Below are positions 7,014-15,799 of a stretch of 64,000 nt of DNA, piece after piece. Within the stretch, counting starts at the first letter, position 1, and each line of letters starts with the position of its first letter. The notes under the pieces were generated by a model. That model ran no database searches, was not told the DNA's origin, and worked only from the letters and a program-made list of their open reading frames with translations. Location: contig NZ_JTLD01000119.1 of the NCBI RefSeq assembly GCF_000798815.1, forward strand, positions 62,001 through 126,000, in the 5' to 3' direction. A program made the translations under genes and the position numbers. Source of the stretch: Alistipes sp. ZOR0009 (GTDB taxonomy: Bacteria > Bacteroidota > Bacteroidia > Bacteroidales > ZOR0009).

Positions 7014-9239
7014 CTATTTCACCTCAAATTCCGTTGAGAGCAAAACTGATCCCTGTATACTCTTTATAACTAAAGTGTGCTTTCCCACACTTAAAGAGGG
7101 AGGCGTAATCGAAATAGTTTTTAAATCCACAATCTTATATGAACTACCCCATTCACCATCAACAAGGATGTTCATCATCCTATTTTCAGTATTATCGTAA
7201 ATATATTTCCCATTTACAACAATCTCCTCGTTTGGTTTTACCGCAGAAGATGCTAATCCTGTTAGCGCTAGATTTCCATATGCTATACCAATCTTCGTCC
7301 CATATGAAGTAGTCTTTCCATTTGAAGTCACTTCAAGCGTATAATCAGAAGCCATTCTATCAGTAGGGAGCTGAACTTTTATTTGGGTAGCGCTTTCAGA
7401 AATAATAGTTGGCCTAAAATCGTATGCAAAAGATTCTTTAAACAACACCCCATTGCCAGATGCTGCAAAATTTGTTCCGTCGATGGTAAGAATATCACCA
7501 AAGAAAAGAGAGGTGGAACTTACAGTCGATATAGTAGGCGCTGGTTTTGTGTTTTCTAGAATGGTAACTTTAACAACACCTTCAACCTCTGAACCATCTG
7601 TATAACCCATATAAATTTCCTGTAGCCCCAAAGGAGAGCTCATTGGAACAACCAAAGAAGCCTGAGTCCCTGCATCGTTAACGCTAATATTGGTTAGATA
7701 ACTTCCTATTTGGACAGTTGGGATTTTTCCTGCCTGCTTTAGGTTTTTTCCAGAAAGAATAAGCAAGTCAATCCCTCTCATAAACGACTGCTTATTGACA
7801 CCCGTAATTACTGGTGCATTAGGATTAACAACCGTAATTTTTGAACCATAAGCCGTCTTCACTCCGTCTGACTTAACGGTTAGCGTATAGTTTCCTACCT
7901 TAATGTTTGCAGGAAGCATCACCTTCAATTCAGAAGATGATTCCGATGCTATCGTTAGCACATAGTTAGTTGTACCCTCTAGAACAACCTCTGTTTTTGA
8001 TGGAGCAAAATTTCCTTTAATTGTTAAAGATTCCCCCTGCCCAATGGTTGTTGAGCTAAGTTCCTTAATTTCTGTTTTGAAAGGTTCAACCACAACAGAA
8101 ACCGTATAGTTCACTTTAACCCCACTTTCTGAGGTCACAGCATAAACAACCGGATTAGAAAAATTTTGTGCCACTTCGGAATTAGGAGAAATAGCCGCAT
8201 TTGCAGAATAGGTAACTGAAGGAACTATGCTAGCAACATTAGTACCGTACGGTACAGTTAACTTAACTGTTTTTTCAGCCTCATTTACGACACCCTCAAC
8301 TGCTGGGTTAAGTCCGGCAAATTTAAATTTAAGAATCTTAGCTTCCGCATTTTTTGCCACCTCTACAGACACTATATATGCTTGCTTTGAACCATCCTGC
8401 GCGGTAACAGTATACTGTACATCACTGCTAAAATCCGTAGCAACACCAGATGCTGGATTAGCGGTAGCATTCGCAGAAACCGATAAAGTAGGTACTAAAG
8501 CCTTTACGTTAGTGCCAAAAGGAACAACTGCTTTAACGGTTTTCTTACCCTCATCAACTGCTGCAACAACAGCAGGCGAAATCCCTGCAAACTTGAACTC
8601 TAATAGCTGCTTTTCGGTGCTTTTACCAGCCTCTACAGTAACTGTATACTCTCTCTTGCTCCCATCTTCGGCAGCAACAGTATACACTACCGGTTTTGTA
8701 AAATCCTGCTTAACACCAGCGGCTGGAGTTACAGTTGCCTTTTCTGAAATCTCAATGGTGGGCACCAGCTCCTTTACGTTCGTTCCGAATGGAACAGACA
8801 GCCTAATCGCACCAGTCTCCTTATTAATTCCACCAACAACAGCAGGTGTCAAGCCCGCGAATTTAAACGACTTAATTTCCTTATCTCCGCTCATTACAAT
8901 TACCGTAACAGTAAAAGTTTGTTTTGAACCATCTTCTGCGGTAACAGTATAAGTCACGGGTGCTGTAAAATCTTGGCTAACGCCGCTAGCAGGAACTACA
9001 GTAGCATATTTCGAGACCATCACCATTGGAACTAACGCTTTCACATCAGTACCTGCAGGAACTTTAAAAGTCACCGTTTTAGCTTTCTGATCAACGATAC
9101 CTTTAGCATTTGCAGCTAATGATCCAATCGAAAATTCTGTAATCTCCTTTTCTGAACTCTTAAACTCTTCCTTCGAACAGGATAGAATAAAGGTTGCTCC
9201 AACCACAATCCCCAACACAAGGGACAAGAACTTTCTCAT
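7014..9239 (-). CDS. Surface lipoprotein with four DUF5018-type and several IPT/TIG modules
   Basis: A 741-residue lipoprotein with lipobox ILSC (Cys21). Residues about 33-385 are four tandem modules of 85-90 residues, each with the pattern VPxGTNVKxLVPT...S..A...PASGV.QDF..PV.YTV.AEDGSK, as in DUF5018-type Ig-like repeats of Bacteroidales. Residues about 388-741 carry IPT/TIG-type Ig folds, recognisable by GQGESLTIKG, GDILTIDGTNF and the closing SDYTLEVTSNGKTTSYG. There is no catalytic motif. The likely role is a surface stalk or a glycan- or protein-binding scaffold. Homologous modules often occur with SusCD systems, but no SusC or SusD gene is in this window. The gene is monocistronic. The module repeats are divergent enough at the DNA level to be stable. 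Confidence 0.82.
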   Translation of the reverse strand: MRKFLSLVLGIVVGATFILSCSKEEFKSSEKEITEFSIGSLAANAKGIVDQKAKTVTFKVPAGTDVKALVPMVMVSKYATVVPASGVSQDFTAPVTYTVTAEDGSKQTFTVTVIVMSGDKEIKSFKFAGLTPAVVGGINKETGAIRLSVPFGTNVKELVPTIEISEKATVTPAAGVKQDFTKPVVYTVAAEDGSKREYTVTVEAGKSTEKQLLEFKFAGISPAVVAAVDEGKKTVKAVVPFGTNVKALVPTLSVSANATANPASGVATDFSSDVQYTVTAQDGSKQAYIVSVEVAKNAEAKILKFKFAGLNPAVEGVVNEAEKTVKLTVPYGTNVASIVPSVTYSANAAISPNSEVAQNFSNPVVYAVTSESGVKVNYTVSVVVEPFKTEIKELSSTTIGQGESLTIKGNFAPSKTEVVLEGTTNYVLTIASESSSELKVMLPANIKVGNYTLTVKSDGVKTAYGSKITVVNPNAPVITGVNKQSFMRGIDLLILSGKNLKQAGKIPTVQIGSYLTNISVNDAGTQASLVVPMSSPLGLQEIYMGYTDGSEVEGVVKVTILENTKPAPTISTVSSTSLFFGDILTIDGTNFAASGNGVLFKESFAYDFRPTIISESATQIKVQLPTDRMASDYTLEVTSNGKTTSYGTKIGIAYGNLALTGLASSAVKPNEEIVVNGKYIYDNTENRMMNILVDGEWGSSYKIVDLKTISITPPSLSVGKHTLVIKSIQGSVLLSTEFEVK

Positions 9240-9376
9240 TTGTACTAAATATTTAAATTAAAATTAAAAAATGACTACAAAGGTAACCCTGAAAACGGTT
9301 AAGCCATGAGCAATTTAAAAACTTTCTCTACAGTATATCTTTCTTGGCTGAGTGACTTCCAAATACAATTCCTTTT

Positions 9377-9384
9377 TATCTTTG
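9377..9384 (+). promoter_or_regulatory. Promoter -7 box TATCTTTG
   Basis: An exact TAnnTTTG match 25 bases before the ATG at 9409. It lies downstream of an earlier in-frame ATG at 9352, which therefore cannot be the start of the transcript made from this promoter. Confidence 0.65.
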
Positions 9385-9408
9385 AAACTTACTAAAACCA
9401 CACGACCT

Positions 9409-10698
9409 ATGAAAAAAACAAAAGCAACATGCCTGCTACTATTACTGGTGGTGCAGGCATTTATTGGAACCGCGCAGTCAAACATTCCGCAGCAGCTAAA
9501 ATCGCTTTACGGCATTAAATCTGTAGAGGCGGTTAAGAGTGAGCAGTATCCCGAAAAGTATGAGGCATTCATTGAGCAGCCGCTCTCCTACGCCGATACC
9601 ACTTTAGGAAAATTCTCGCAGCGCTTTTTTGTGGCACACGTAGGTTACGACCGACCAACGGTTATTGTTACCGAAGGCTATAGCGCCGACTATGCGGCCA
9701 ACCCTCGCTACAAAGAAGAGCTATCTAAGCTTTTCAATGCAAACCTTGTGTTTGTAGAGCATCGCTACTTCTCCAAATCTACCCCACAAAATGCCGACTG
9801 GAAATACCTAACAGCCGAAGCCTCTGCCAACGATTTACACCGAATTACTCAGGCGCTAAAATCGATCTATAAAGGGAAATGGATTAGCACAGGCATCAGC
9901 AAGGGTGGGCAAACAACCCTTCTTTACCGTGCCTACTTCCCAAACGATGTAGATATCTCGGTTCCATACGTTGCCCCTCTTAATTTTGGAGAGGAAGATG
10001 GACGCCACGAACCCTTTATTGCCAGTTTTGTGGGCACTAAAACCGATCGTCAAAAGGTACTTGACTTTCAAACCGAAGTTTTAAAGCGTAGAGAAAATCT
10101 CCAGCCTATGTTCGAAGCGCTATGCAGTAAGGAAGGACTAAAGTTCAATGCGCCATTAAGCGAGATTTACGACTACTCGGTGCTTGAGTACTCATTCTCT
10201 CTATGGCAATGGGGCACACCAGTAAGTACAATCCCCAGCATAGACGCACCTGACTCCACCATTTTTAAGCATTTTATTGCCATCTCTCACCCCAGCTACT
10301 TCCAGAATACGAGCCCAACCACCTCCTTTTTTGTGCAGGCAGCCAAAGAACTTGGCTACTACGGCTACGATATAAAACCATTTAAAAAGCTGCTTACCAT
10401 TAAGAGTGCAAAAGGATACCTTCGCAAGCTCATGGTTCCTGAAAATGCAGCGCCGAAATTTAGCAAAGAACTCGCAAAAAAATGTCAGAAGTTCCTAAAC
10501 GAAAATGATCCTAAAATGATATTTATTTACGGCGAATGGGATCCATGGAGCGCTGTTGCCGCCAGCTACAAGGGAAAGAAGGAGAACCTCTCCAGATATT
10601 TCCAACCTGGAGGTAACCACAGAGCCCGAATTTCAACATTACCCGCTCCGTTAAAAAAAGAGGTAACTGAGAAGATTGAAAAATGGCTAAAGGAATAA
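9409..10698 (+). CDS. S37/PS-10 family serine peptidase, secreted
   Basis: A 429-residue secreted alpha/beta-hydrolase peptidase of the S37 (tripeptidyl aminopeptidase, PS-10) family. A cleavable signal peptide is visible (KKTKATCLLLLLVVQAFIGTAQ). The nucleophile is Ser164 in GISKGG. The likely charge-relay partners are Asp378 in YGEWDPWSA and His404 in GGNHRAR. The start at 9409 is preferred over 9352 because it begins the signal peptide and follows the promoter box at 9377-9384. The enzyme is expected to trim short peptides from protein N-termini outside the inner membrane. It is monocistronic with its own terminator, and faces two minus-strand protease-inhibitor genes. Confidence 0.87.
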   Translation: MKKTKATCLLLLLVVQAFIGTAQSNIPQQLKSLYGIKSVEAVKSEQYPEKYEAFIEQPLSYADTTLGKFSQRFFVAHVGYDRPTVIVTEGYSADYAANPRYKEELSKLFNANLVFVEHRYFSKSTPQNADWKYLTAEASANDLHRITQALKSIYKGKWISTGISKGGQTTLLYRAYFPNDVDISVPYVAPLNFGEEDGRHEPFIASFVGTKTDRQKVLDFQTEVLKRRENLQPMFEALCSKEGLKFNAPLSEIYDYSVLEYSFSLWQWGTPVSTIPSIDAPDSTIFKHFIAISHPSYFQNTSPTTSFFVQAAKELGYYGYDIKPFKKLLTIKSAKGYLRKLMVPENAAPKFSKELAKKCQKFLNENDPKMIFIYGEWDPWSAVAASYKGKKENLSRYFQPGGNHRARISTLPAPLKKEVTEKIEKWLKE

Positions 10699-10728
10699 AA
10701 AAGGGCGGTTTTTACCGCTCTTTTATTT
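10698..10728. terminator. Terminator hairpin
   Basis: AAAGGGCGGT, TTTT loop, ACCGCTCTTTT with one G-U pair, ending in a T-rich run. It closes the S37 peptidase gene and probably also the convergent inhibitor gene. Confidence 0.8.
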
Positions 10729-11079
10729 TACAACCAAAGAAACGCTCTTAACTTGAGCTGGATTTTTAGGATCCCAAGGCCTCACATACCTAAACTTCAA
10801 ACTAAAAACGCCCTTAGAAATTGCCTTAAAACTCCAAGTTTCAGTACCACCACAAACAACTAACCCATCAATCGATTTTTCATACCGGTGCCCAATAGAG
10901 TCAACTCCGTTTACAGAATCAGCCTTGTCCCAAACCCATGAAAAACCAGTAGTATGGTTGGCGCTCATAATGACATTAAAAACATCACCTTGTTGAACAT
11001 GAATGGAATCCTCCATTTCCACATGAATAGTTCCGACAAAAAGACTAGAGATAAAGAAATAAAAGACGGTTAAGTTCAT
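10723..11079 (-). CDS. Chagasin-like cysteine peptidase inhibitor (I42), copy 1
   Basis: A 118-residue protein with an N-terminal hydrophobic export segment. It carries the three loop signatures of the chagasin/I42 inhibitor fold: NHTTGFSW at 41-48 (usual NPTTGYxW), GGTETWSF at 77-84 and RPW at 100-102. Chagasins block papain-family peptidases by inserting these loops in the active-site cleft. The first loop has His for the usual Pro, so potency may differ. It lies 138 bases downstream of a second, more canonical copy on the same strand, and ends beside the S37 peptidase terminator. Confidence 0.82.
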   Translation of the reverse strand: MNLTVFYFFISSLFVGTIHVEMEDSIHVQQGDVFNVIMSANHTTGFSWVWDKADSVNGVDSIGHRYEKSIDGLVVCGGTETWSFKAISKGVFSLKFRYVRPWDPKNPAQVKSVSLVVK

Positions 11080-11217
11080 AGCATATTACTTATAAAAAAT
11101 TTCTATTAAAATAGTACAGCACCAATCATCTTCACAGATCAAACTATTACATACCAAATATAATTAATATTTTTAACACTATGCCGTTGTTTTTATAAAA
11201 ATGTTGCATAAAGATTA

Positions 11218-11598
11218 TCAATATACAATTATTACAATTTCCTTTCTTTTTACTACTACATCATTCTCCCATGGCCTAACATATGAAAAATGAAGATAGT
11301 AAACGCCTTCCTTTTTAACTTTAAATGTCCAAACATCAACTCCAGCGGCACCAATTGCTCCCGTTTTATTAGCGACAAATTTGCGCGATACAGAGTCTAC
11401 ATTAGCCACAGAACGATCTTTGTTCCATTTCCAGCTATACCCTGTAGTTGGGTTAGAAGGCATCTTCACTACAAAAGGCTTCCCCTTTTTCACCCGACAG
11501 CTATCAGAAAATGCAGCAGCCGACGCTCCTATTCCACTGAAAAACAGTAATGCAAAAAAAGGAATCATCATTCTTCCGAATATATATTTCATAATCAT
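11218..11598 (-). CDS. Chagasin-like cysteine peptidase inhibitor (I42), copy 2
   Basis: A 126-residue exported protein (hydrophobic segment about 10-29). The inhibitor loops are canonical: NPTTGYSW at 49-56, the GAAGVDVWTF loop at 83-92 and RPW at 108-110. The ATG at 11598 overlaps the TGA of the upstream oxidoreductase gene by four bases (ATGA), which suggests translational coupling. An alternative ATG two codons later at 11592 would begin a more typical signal peptide (MKYIFGRMMIPFF). No papain-type peptidase gene is seen in the window, so the target is unknown: a secreted host or own peptidase. Confidence 0.85.
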   Translation of the reverse strand: MIMKYIFGRMMIPFFALLFFSGIGASAAAFSDSCRVKKGKPFVVKMPSNPTTGYSWKWNKDRSVANVDSVSRKFVANKTGAIGAAGVDVWTFKVKKEGVYYLHFSYVRPWENDVVVKRKEIVIIVY

Positions 11599-12215
11599 CC
11601 TCGCTTAAGTAACTTAAATGCAATATTTCTTCCTTGCCCTTGAAATAAGGCTAGATTAATCCAGACCTTTGCGAAATCCTCAAGAAGTTCAACCTCTTCT
11701 ACTCCTCCAAAATCGTAGCATTCTGAGAACCCAATATCCCTTGCCAACTTGCGGACAACATCTTTCGAATGCTTATCACGCCCTGCCATAAAAGTGTCAA
11801 TCGAAATTCCTCCAAAATTGGGATGAAGAATATTTTCAAAGCCAGTAGTGTTGAAGGCCTTTACAACATGACACGAAGGATAGATATGAGATAGTGCTTC
11901 AAAAGTATTTTTATGAGTCTCGGGATGCGAGTGCACCGAGTTCATCGTATCAACTATAATTTTTTCTTGAAGAGGCCCTATTCGACTGCAAACATCAGTA
12001 ATAGCGGGAGGAACGGTGCAAAAAATAAAAATATCAGCCAATTCGCCCAGCTCTTCGATTGCATGAGTAGATATATTCTCGTGATAATTTTCGAGCGCAA
12101 CAATTTTTGCTTCTCTACTTTCGCGAATCCCTACATACACTCTATAGCCAACCCTTGCCAAAGCGCGTGCAAGTGCACCTCCCATATTTCCAGCTCCAAC
12201 AATAGCAATTTTCAT
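11595..12215 (-). CDS. NADP-binding oxidoreductase, F420-dependent reductase-like
   Basis: A 206-residue cytoplasmic protein with an N-terminal Rossmann fold (GAGNMGG at 7-13), related to the F420-dependent NADP reductase family. Further family features are TVPPAI near residue 70 and the VVKAFNTTGFENI stretch near 118. The family name comes from archaeal enzymes; bacterial members without F420 act as NAD(P)-dependent reductases of unknown substrate. It is the first gene of a minus-strand unit whose second gene is the chagasin-like inhibitor, with a 4-base overlap. That pairing has no obvious functional logic and may reflect shared transcription only. Confidence 0.78.
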   Translation of the reverse strand: MKIAIVGAGNMGGALARALARVGYRVYVGIRESREAKIVALENYHENISTHAIEELGELADIFIFCTVPPAITDVCSRIGPLQEKIIVDTMNSVHSHPETHKNTFEALSHIYPSCHVVKAFNTTGFENILHPNFGGISIDTFMAGRDKHSKDVVRKLARDIGFSECYDFGGVEEVELLEDFAKVWINLALFQGQGRNIAFKLLKRG

Positions 12216-12395
12216 AATTATAAGAATTAGGTATACTACATAAAACCAACATTATGTCAATTTGATCATAAAAAGAGCCTGTTTTTATCCTTACATTCTT
12301 CAACTCTCCATAAAACAAGACATGATTATCAATTTTAAATATATTTTTATACCGACAAGCAACGGAACAACCAACAATTAAACAGCTAATTTTAC

Positions 12396-13724
12396 ATGAG
12401 CAGAGCCCTACTTACGGCCCTATTGTTATTTCAAATACTTGCTGCTGCGGCTACTGACACAACCAGCACCCGTCAACCCGATCTTATAAAAAAAGGATGG
12501 AACCTTGGACCTATACCCGTCGTAGCATTTGACTCCGATTTAGGGTTCGAATATGGCGCCGTGATTAACTTTTTCAACTACGGAAATGGAAGTACCTATC
12601 CAGAATACCGGCACTCTATTTTTATGGAAGCCTCACGCTATACGAAAGGATCTGGTCAGTATCGTATTATCTACGACAGTAAATTTGTTCTAGAAGGCAT
12701 AAGAATCATGGCTGATCTGCAATACCTTCCAACATTAGCCGCTGAATTTTACGGCTTCAATGGTTCTGAAAGCAGGTATAATAAGCAATGGATAAGGCCA
12801 GGGAATAAGGATTACCACTCCGAACTTTTTTACAAAATGAACAAGGATATTCTAAGGGCTGGGCTTGATCTACAAGGCCACTTTGAAAATCCCAAATTTG
12901 GATGGATTGCAGGCACCTCGTTTCAAAGATATAATGTTGGCCCATTAAAGATGAATAAGTTGAATGCAGAACCAAGCCCTTACGATGAATCGGACGTGCT
13001 GTACAACAAGTATGTAAAATGGGGAATAATAAAAGAATGGGAAAAACGAGGAGGCGCCCATATCACCTTAAAAGGGGCATTAATTTACGATACACGCGAT
13101 AATGAGCCAAATCCAATGCGGGGCACTTGGGCTGACGCACTAATTTACTACGTGTCGCCAAATTTAAACGAAAAAGGAAAAGGTCATGCCAAACTTGCTC
13201 TTTCGATTCGAAAGTATTTTACCATTGTACCCAACGACCTGTCGTTTGCGTTTAGAGCAATGACACAAAATACAATTGCAGGAACATGCCCATTCTACAT
13301 GCTCTCACAAATAGTTACGGTATCTCCCCGTCGATCCTTTTTCGAAGGATTAGGAGGAGCATACTCCCTTCGTGGAATCATGCGCAACAGAGTTGTTGCT
13401 GATGGGTTTGCCCTTGCAAACGCCGAGTTTAGATACAAATTTTGGCGACTTCATCTATTACGTCAAAATTTTTACTGCGCAATTACGGCATTTGGTGATG
13501 TAGGCCTCATTACGCAAAAAACAAAGTTAGACCTCGCAAAAGTCCCCATATCGGAATACAACAGCTACTTCAGCAACACGGCTCAACGGCCCCACTATTC
13601 GGTTGGCATTGGAGGAAAGTTGGTCATGAATCAAAACTTTGTTATATCGGGTGACATCGGAAAAGCACTGGACAACCAAGACGGAAATATGGGCGTATAT
13701 ATTGGCGTAAACTTCCTATTTTAA
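12396..13724 (+). CDS. BamA/TamA-family outer membrane beta-barrel protein
   Basis: A 442-residue outer membrane protein with a signal peptide (ALLTALLLFQILAAAATD). It lacks POTRA domains; the whole length reads as the Omp85-type barrel. Alternating-hydrophobicity strands run throughout, LRGIMRNR near 326-333 matches the Omp85 barrel LRG motif, and the last strand ends in aromatic VYIGVNFLF, a classic BAM recognition signal. Such barrel-only relatives in Bacteroidota are common and of unknown cargo. It is preceded by a 180-base AT-rich spacer with no clear promoter box and is followed by an acetate transporter gene 125 bases on. Confidence 0.82.
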   Translation: MSRALLTALLLFQILAAAATDTTSTRQPDLIKKGWNLGPIPVVAFDSDLGFEYGAVINFFNYGNGSTYPEYRHSIFMEASRYTKGSGQYRIIYDSKFVLEGIRIMADLQYLPTLAAEFYGFNGSESRYNKQWIRPGNKDYHSELFYKMNKDILRAGLDLQGHFENPKFGWIAGTSFQRYNVGPLKMNKLNAEPSPYDESDVLYNKYVKWGIIKEWEKRGGAHITLKGALIYDTRDNEPNPMRGTWADALIYYVSPNLNEKGKGHAKLALSIRKYFTIVPNDLSFAFRAMTQNTIAGTCPFYMLSQIVTVSPRRSFFEGLGGAYSLRGIMRNRVVADGFALANAEFRYKFWRLHLLRQNFYCAITAFGDVGLITQKTKLDLAKVPISEYNSYFSNTAQRPHYSVGIGGKLVMNQNFVISGDIGKALDNQDGNMGVYIGVNFLF

Positions 13725-13849
13725 AGGTATTTTATTGCCGACATCAAATTTAACGAACTAATTTTGATCACTTCATTCCCTCCTATTTGAAAAATCAAAA
13801 AGCCGCTCTATTTTCGCGCGCCGCTGATGGCATAACCTAAAATTTAATC

Positions 13850-14443
13850 ATGGAAAAAAATGACGGCGTTCTTACGCTAAAAGACACGACCGCCAATCCC
13901 GCACCTCTTGGGCTTCTTGGCTTTGGAATGACTACCATTCTCCTAAACCTACACAATGTGGGCTTCTACGAATTAAATGCGATGATTATTGGCATGGGGA
14001 TATTTGTAGGAGGACTAGCACAAGTAATTGCAGGTGTAATGGAGTTCAAAAAAAACAACACGTTTGGGGCTACCGCCTTCTCCGCTTACGGCTTCTTTTG
14101 GATCACCCTTGTGGCAATATGGCTACTTCCTCGTACCGAAATGGGCGCAGAACTTAAGGCAACTGCAGATTCAATGGGATGGTTCTTATCTGTATGGGGA
14201 ATATTTTCTGCATTCATGTTTATAGGAACTCTCCGAATGAACAGAGTTATGCAAATTGTATTTGGTTCGTTGGTAGGTCTATTTGCGCTACTTGCAATTG
14301 CAGACTTTAGTGGCAACGAATCTATTAAAGTTCTTGCCGGTGTTGTCGGAATTTTTTGCGGAGCAATGGCCCTGTATGCCAGCGTTGCACAAATCCTGAA
14401 TGAAGTTTACGGAAAGGAACTTCTTCCTCTAGGAGCAAAGTAG
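13850..14443 (+). CDS. satP: Acetate/succinate:proton symporter (GPR1/FUN34/YaaH family)
   Basis: A 197-residue membrane protein with six predicted helices and the diagnostic NPAPLGLLGFG motif from Asn16. SatP-type proteins carry acetate, and in E. coli succinate, with protons across the inner membrane as a hexameric channel-like transporter. The length matches the family (about 190-200). A TAATTTTG sequence at 13759-13766 fits the promoter consensus, although the leader would be 84 bases. The gene is monocistronic, closed by a hairpin at 14485-14510. Acetate exchange fits a fermentative Bacteroidales lifestyle. Confidence 0.9.
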   Translation: MEKNDGVLTLKDTTANPAPLGLLGFGMTTILLNLHNVGFYELNAMIIGMGIFVGGLAQVIAGVMEFKKNNTFGATAFSAYGFFWITLVAIWLLPRTEMGAELKATADSMGWFLSVWGIFSAFMFIGTLRMNRVMQIVFGSLVGLFALLAIADFSGNESIKVLAGVVGIFCGAMALYASVAQILNEVYGKELLPLGAK

Positions 14444-14484
14444 TCTTGTTTAAAAAAGACCTTAAAACTACTTATAGCAAATAA

Positions 14485-14510
14485 CAAGAGGCTCTTCCCG
14501 GAGCCTCTTG
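14485..14510 (+). terminator. Terminator hairpin after satP
   Basis: CAAGAGGCTC, TTCCCG loop, GAGCCTCTTG: a perfect 10-bp stem followed by a moderately T-rich stretch (CTTGTTTT). Confidence 0.8.
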
Positions 14511-14838
14511 CTTGTTTTGGGATGTCTGTTACCTTCAACATTTAAGTTAATAAGGTAAATCCCTTGTTGATGCTCGTTTTCAGAATGGCATTGAAATTCA
14601 GCACCCATTCTCTTTCCCTTTTACACTCGTTGTCTCCTTTACACAAAAATTCTTCAGCAGGCTTACAATAAGAGCAAGCCAGAGGATGCTCTCGCAATTA
14701 AAGATTTCGTTAAAAGGACAGTTGAGAATAAAAGCATACGTGATTAGAATATTAGTTAGACCTTGAAATACAATCGCAAACTACACATTTTAACACAAAC
14801 AATCAATAGAAATAGCCCTTTTTTCGACGTTCTAAAAA
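14511..14838. other. Intergenic stretch with no recognised feature
   Basis: About 330 bases between two terminators, the satP hairpin on the left and the DUF2752 gene hairpin on the right. There is no open frame of useful length, no promoter box leading anywhere and no repeat. I see nothing functional in it. Confidence 0.5.
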
Positions 14839-14872
14839 ACAGGCTGCAAGAGCTTTCATACAGCCTATTTTT
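14833..14872 (-). terminator. Terminator hairpin after the DUF2752 gene
   Basis: AGGCTG at 14841-14846 pairs with CAGCCT at 14861-14866, flanked by AAAAAA on the left and TTTTT on the right. This gives a U-run in the minus-strand transcript. Confidence 0.7.
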
Positions 14873-14893
14873 ACGGAAGTACAAAATATGATT

Positions 14894-15292
14894 TTAGATA
14901 TTCCTAAAGATCCAAAAAGCAAGAACAACGGTAAACATTATCCAAATTGCATAAACTCCGTATATTTTTTTTCGAATTTCAAGCATCCGTTGTGTCAAAT
15001 TATTAGTCATATCAAACCAGATTCCTCCAAGAACGTATGGAATAAGTATAACTAACAGAGGATTTTGTCTAAAAGCCTGACCAATTTCCAAATTCAAAAG
15101 ATGGTGAATTGCTCTTTGAGAACCACATCCTGGACACTTAAACCCAGTTAATACAAGGAATGGGCATTTTGGAAAAAAATCAACCCCGCTTGGATTGTAA
15201 TTTTTGTATATAAAAACAAAAATTACAAAAAGCAAAAAAGCGAATATCCATTTTATACGGCTATAGCGCCATGAAAAGACTCGTTGCAACAC
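14894..15292 (-). CDS. DUF2752 small membrane protein
   Basis: A 132-residue membrane protein with three hydrophobic helices. The signature is CPFLVLTGFKCPGCGSQRAIHHLL starting at Cys43, with Cys53 and Cys56 (CPGC) and a following NPL. This matches DUF2752, a family of unknown function whose conserved cysteines could bind metal or take part in redox chemistry. Its start lies 32 bases inside the preceding CD225 gene, so the two are co-transcribed and probably translationally coupled. That pairing is common in Bacteroidota. Confidence 0.85.
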   Translation of the reverse strand: MLQRVFSWRYSRIKWIFAFLLFVIFVFIYKNYNPSGVDFFPKCPFLVLTGFKCPGCGSQRAIHHLLNLEIGQAFRQNPLLVILIPYVLGGIWFDMTNNLTQRMLEIRKKIYGVYAIWIMFTVVLAFWIFRNI

Positions 15293-15539
15293 CTGCCACT
15301 GCTAAAATAACATATAATATTACCACTACAAGTCCCAGCCAGAAGGCAACTTTCGTCCATTTTCCAGCTTCCTGAGAAGCACGCATAGCACCCTCAATAT
15401 CACCAGCATAATAACGAGATTCTACTCGAGAAGCATTAACGATACCAACAATACCAAAAGGTAAACAACAAAAAATCGTTACAAGAATAGATTCCACCAG
15501 CCATGATTTAGGCGGTTTTTGCCCAGTTTGAGTTTCCAT
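15261..15539 (-). CDS. CD225/dispanin family membrane protein
   Basis: A 92-residue protein with two hydrophobic helices, about 15-37 and 64-88, separated by a short polar loop containing RYYAGDIEGAMRASQEAGKWTKVAFWLG. This layout and the CLPFGIVGIVNASRVES segment are typical of the CD225 (dispanin) fold known from eukaryotic interferon-induced transmembrane proteins and widespread in bacteria without known function. It overlaps the downstream DUF2752 gene by 32 bases. Together they may form a small membrane complex. Confidence 0.82.
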   Translation of the reverse strand: METQTGQKPPKSWLVESILVTIFCCLPFGIVGIVNASRVESRYYAGDIEGAMRASQEAGKWTKVAFWLGLVVVILYVILAVAGVATSLFMAL

Positions 15540-15766
15540 TTTCTAAAATTTATATTGTTAAACAAAAATATCTGAGACTATTTAAAGATTTCCCTCTCAT
15601 CTTTTTCACAGTCCCAAATATGCATAAATAAATTTTATTTACAATATTTAGCTTAACAATCTTCAAAATAAGTGCTGTCCATACTGCCTTTTTATTTAAA
15701 AAGATGGAGGGTTAAATCCTACCATAAAAAGATAATACCCAACAGTTAAGTCCCATCCCATTTTAC

Positions 15767-15774
15767 TATCTTCG
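15767..15774 (+). promoter_or_regulatory. Probable promoter -7 box TATCTTCG
   Basis: One mismatch from TAnnTTTG, 25 bases before the start of the AddB-like nuclease gene. Confidence 0.4.
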
Positions 15775-15799
15775 CTTACATCGTAAACGAGATTACAAA

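Noticed and set aside
8227-8952. 241-residue open frame opposite the DUF5018 lipoprotein gene
   Set aside because: It mirrors the repeated modules of the opposite strand and has no promoter, signal or family resemblance; a shadow of the repeats.
9352-9408. Upstream ATG as start of the S37 peptidase
   Set aside because: The promoter box at 9377-9384 lies downstream of it and the 19 extra residues would precede a complete signal peptide.
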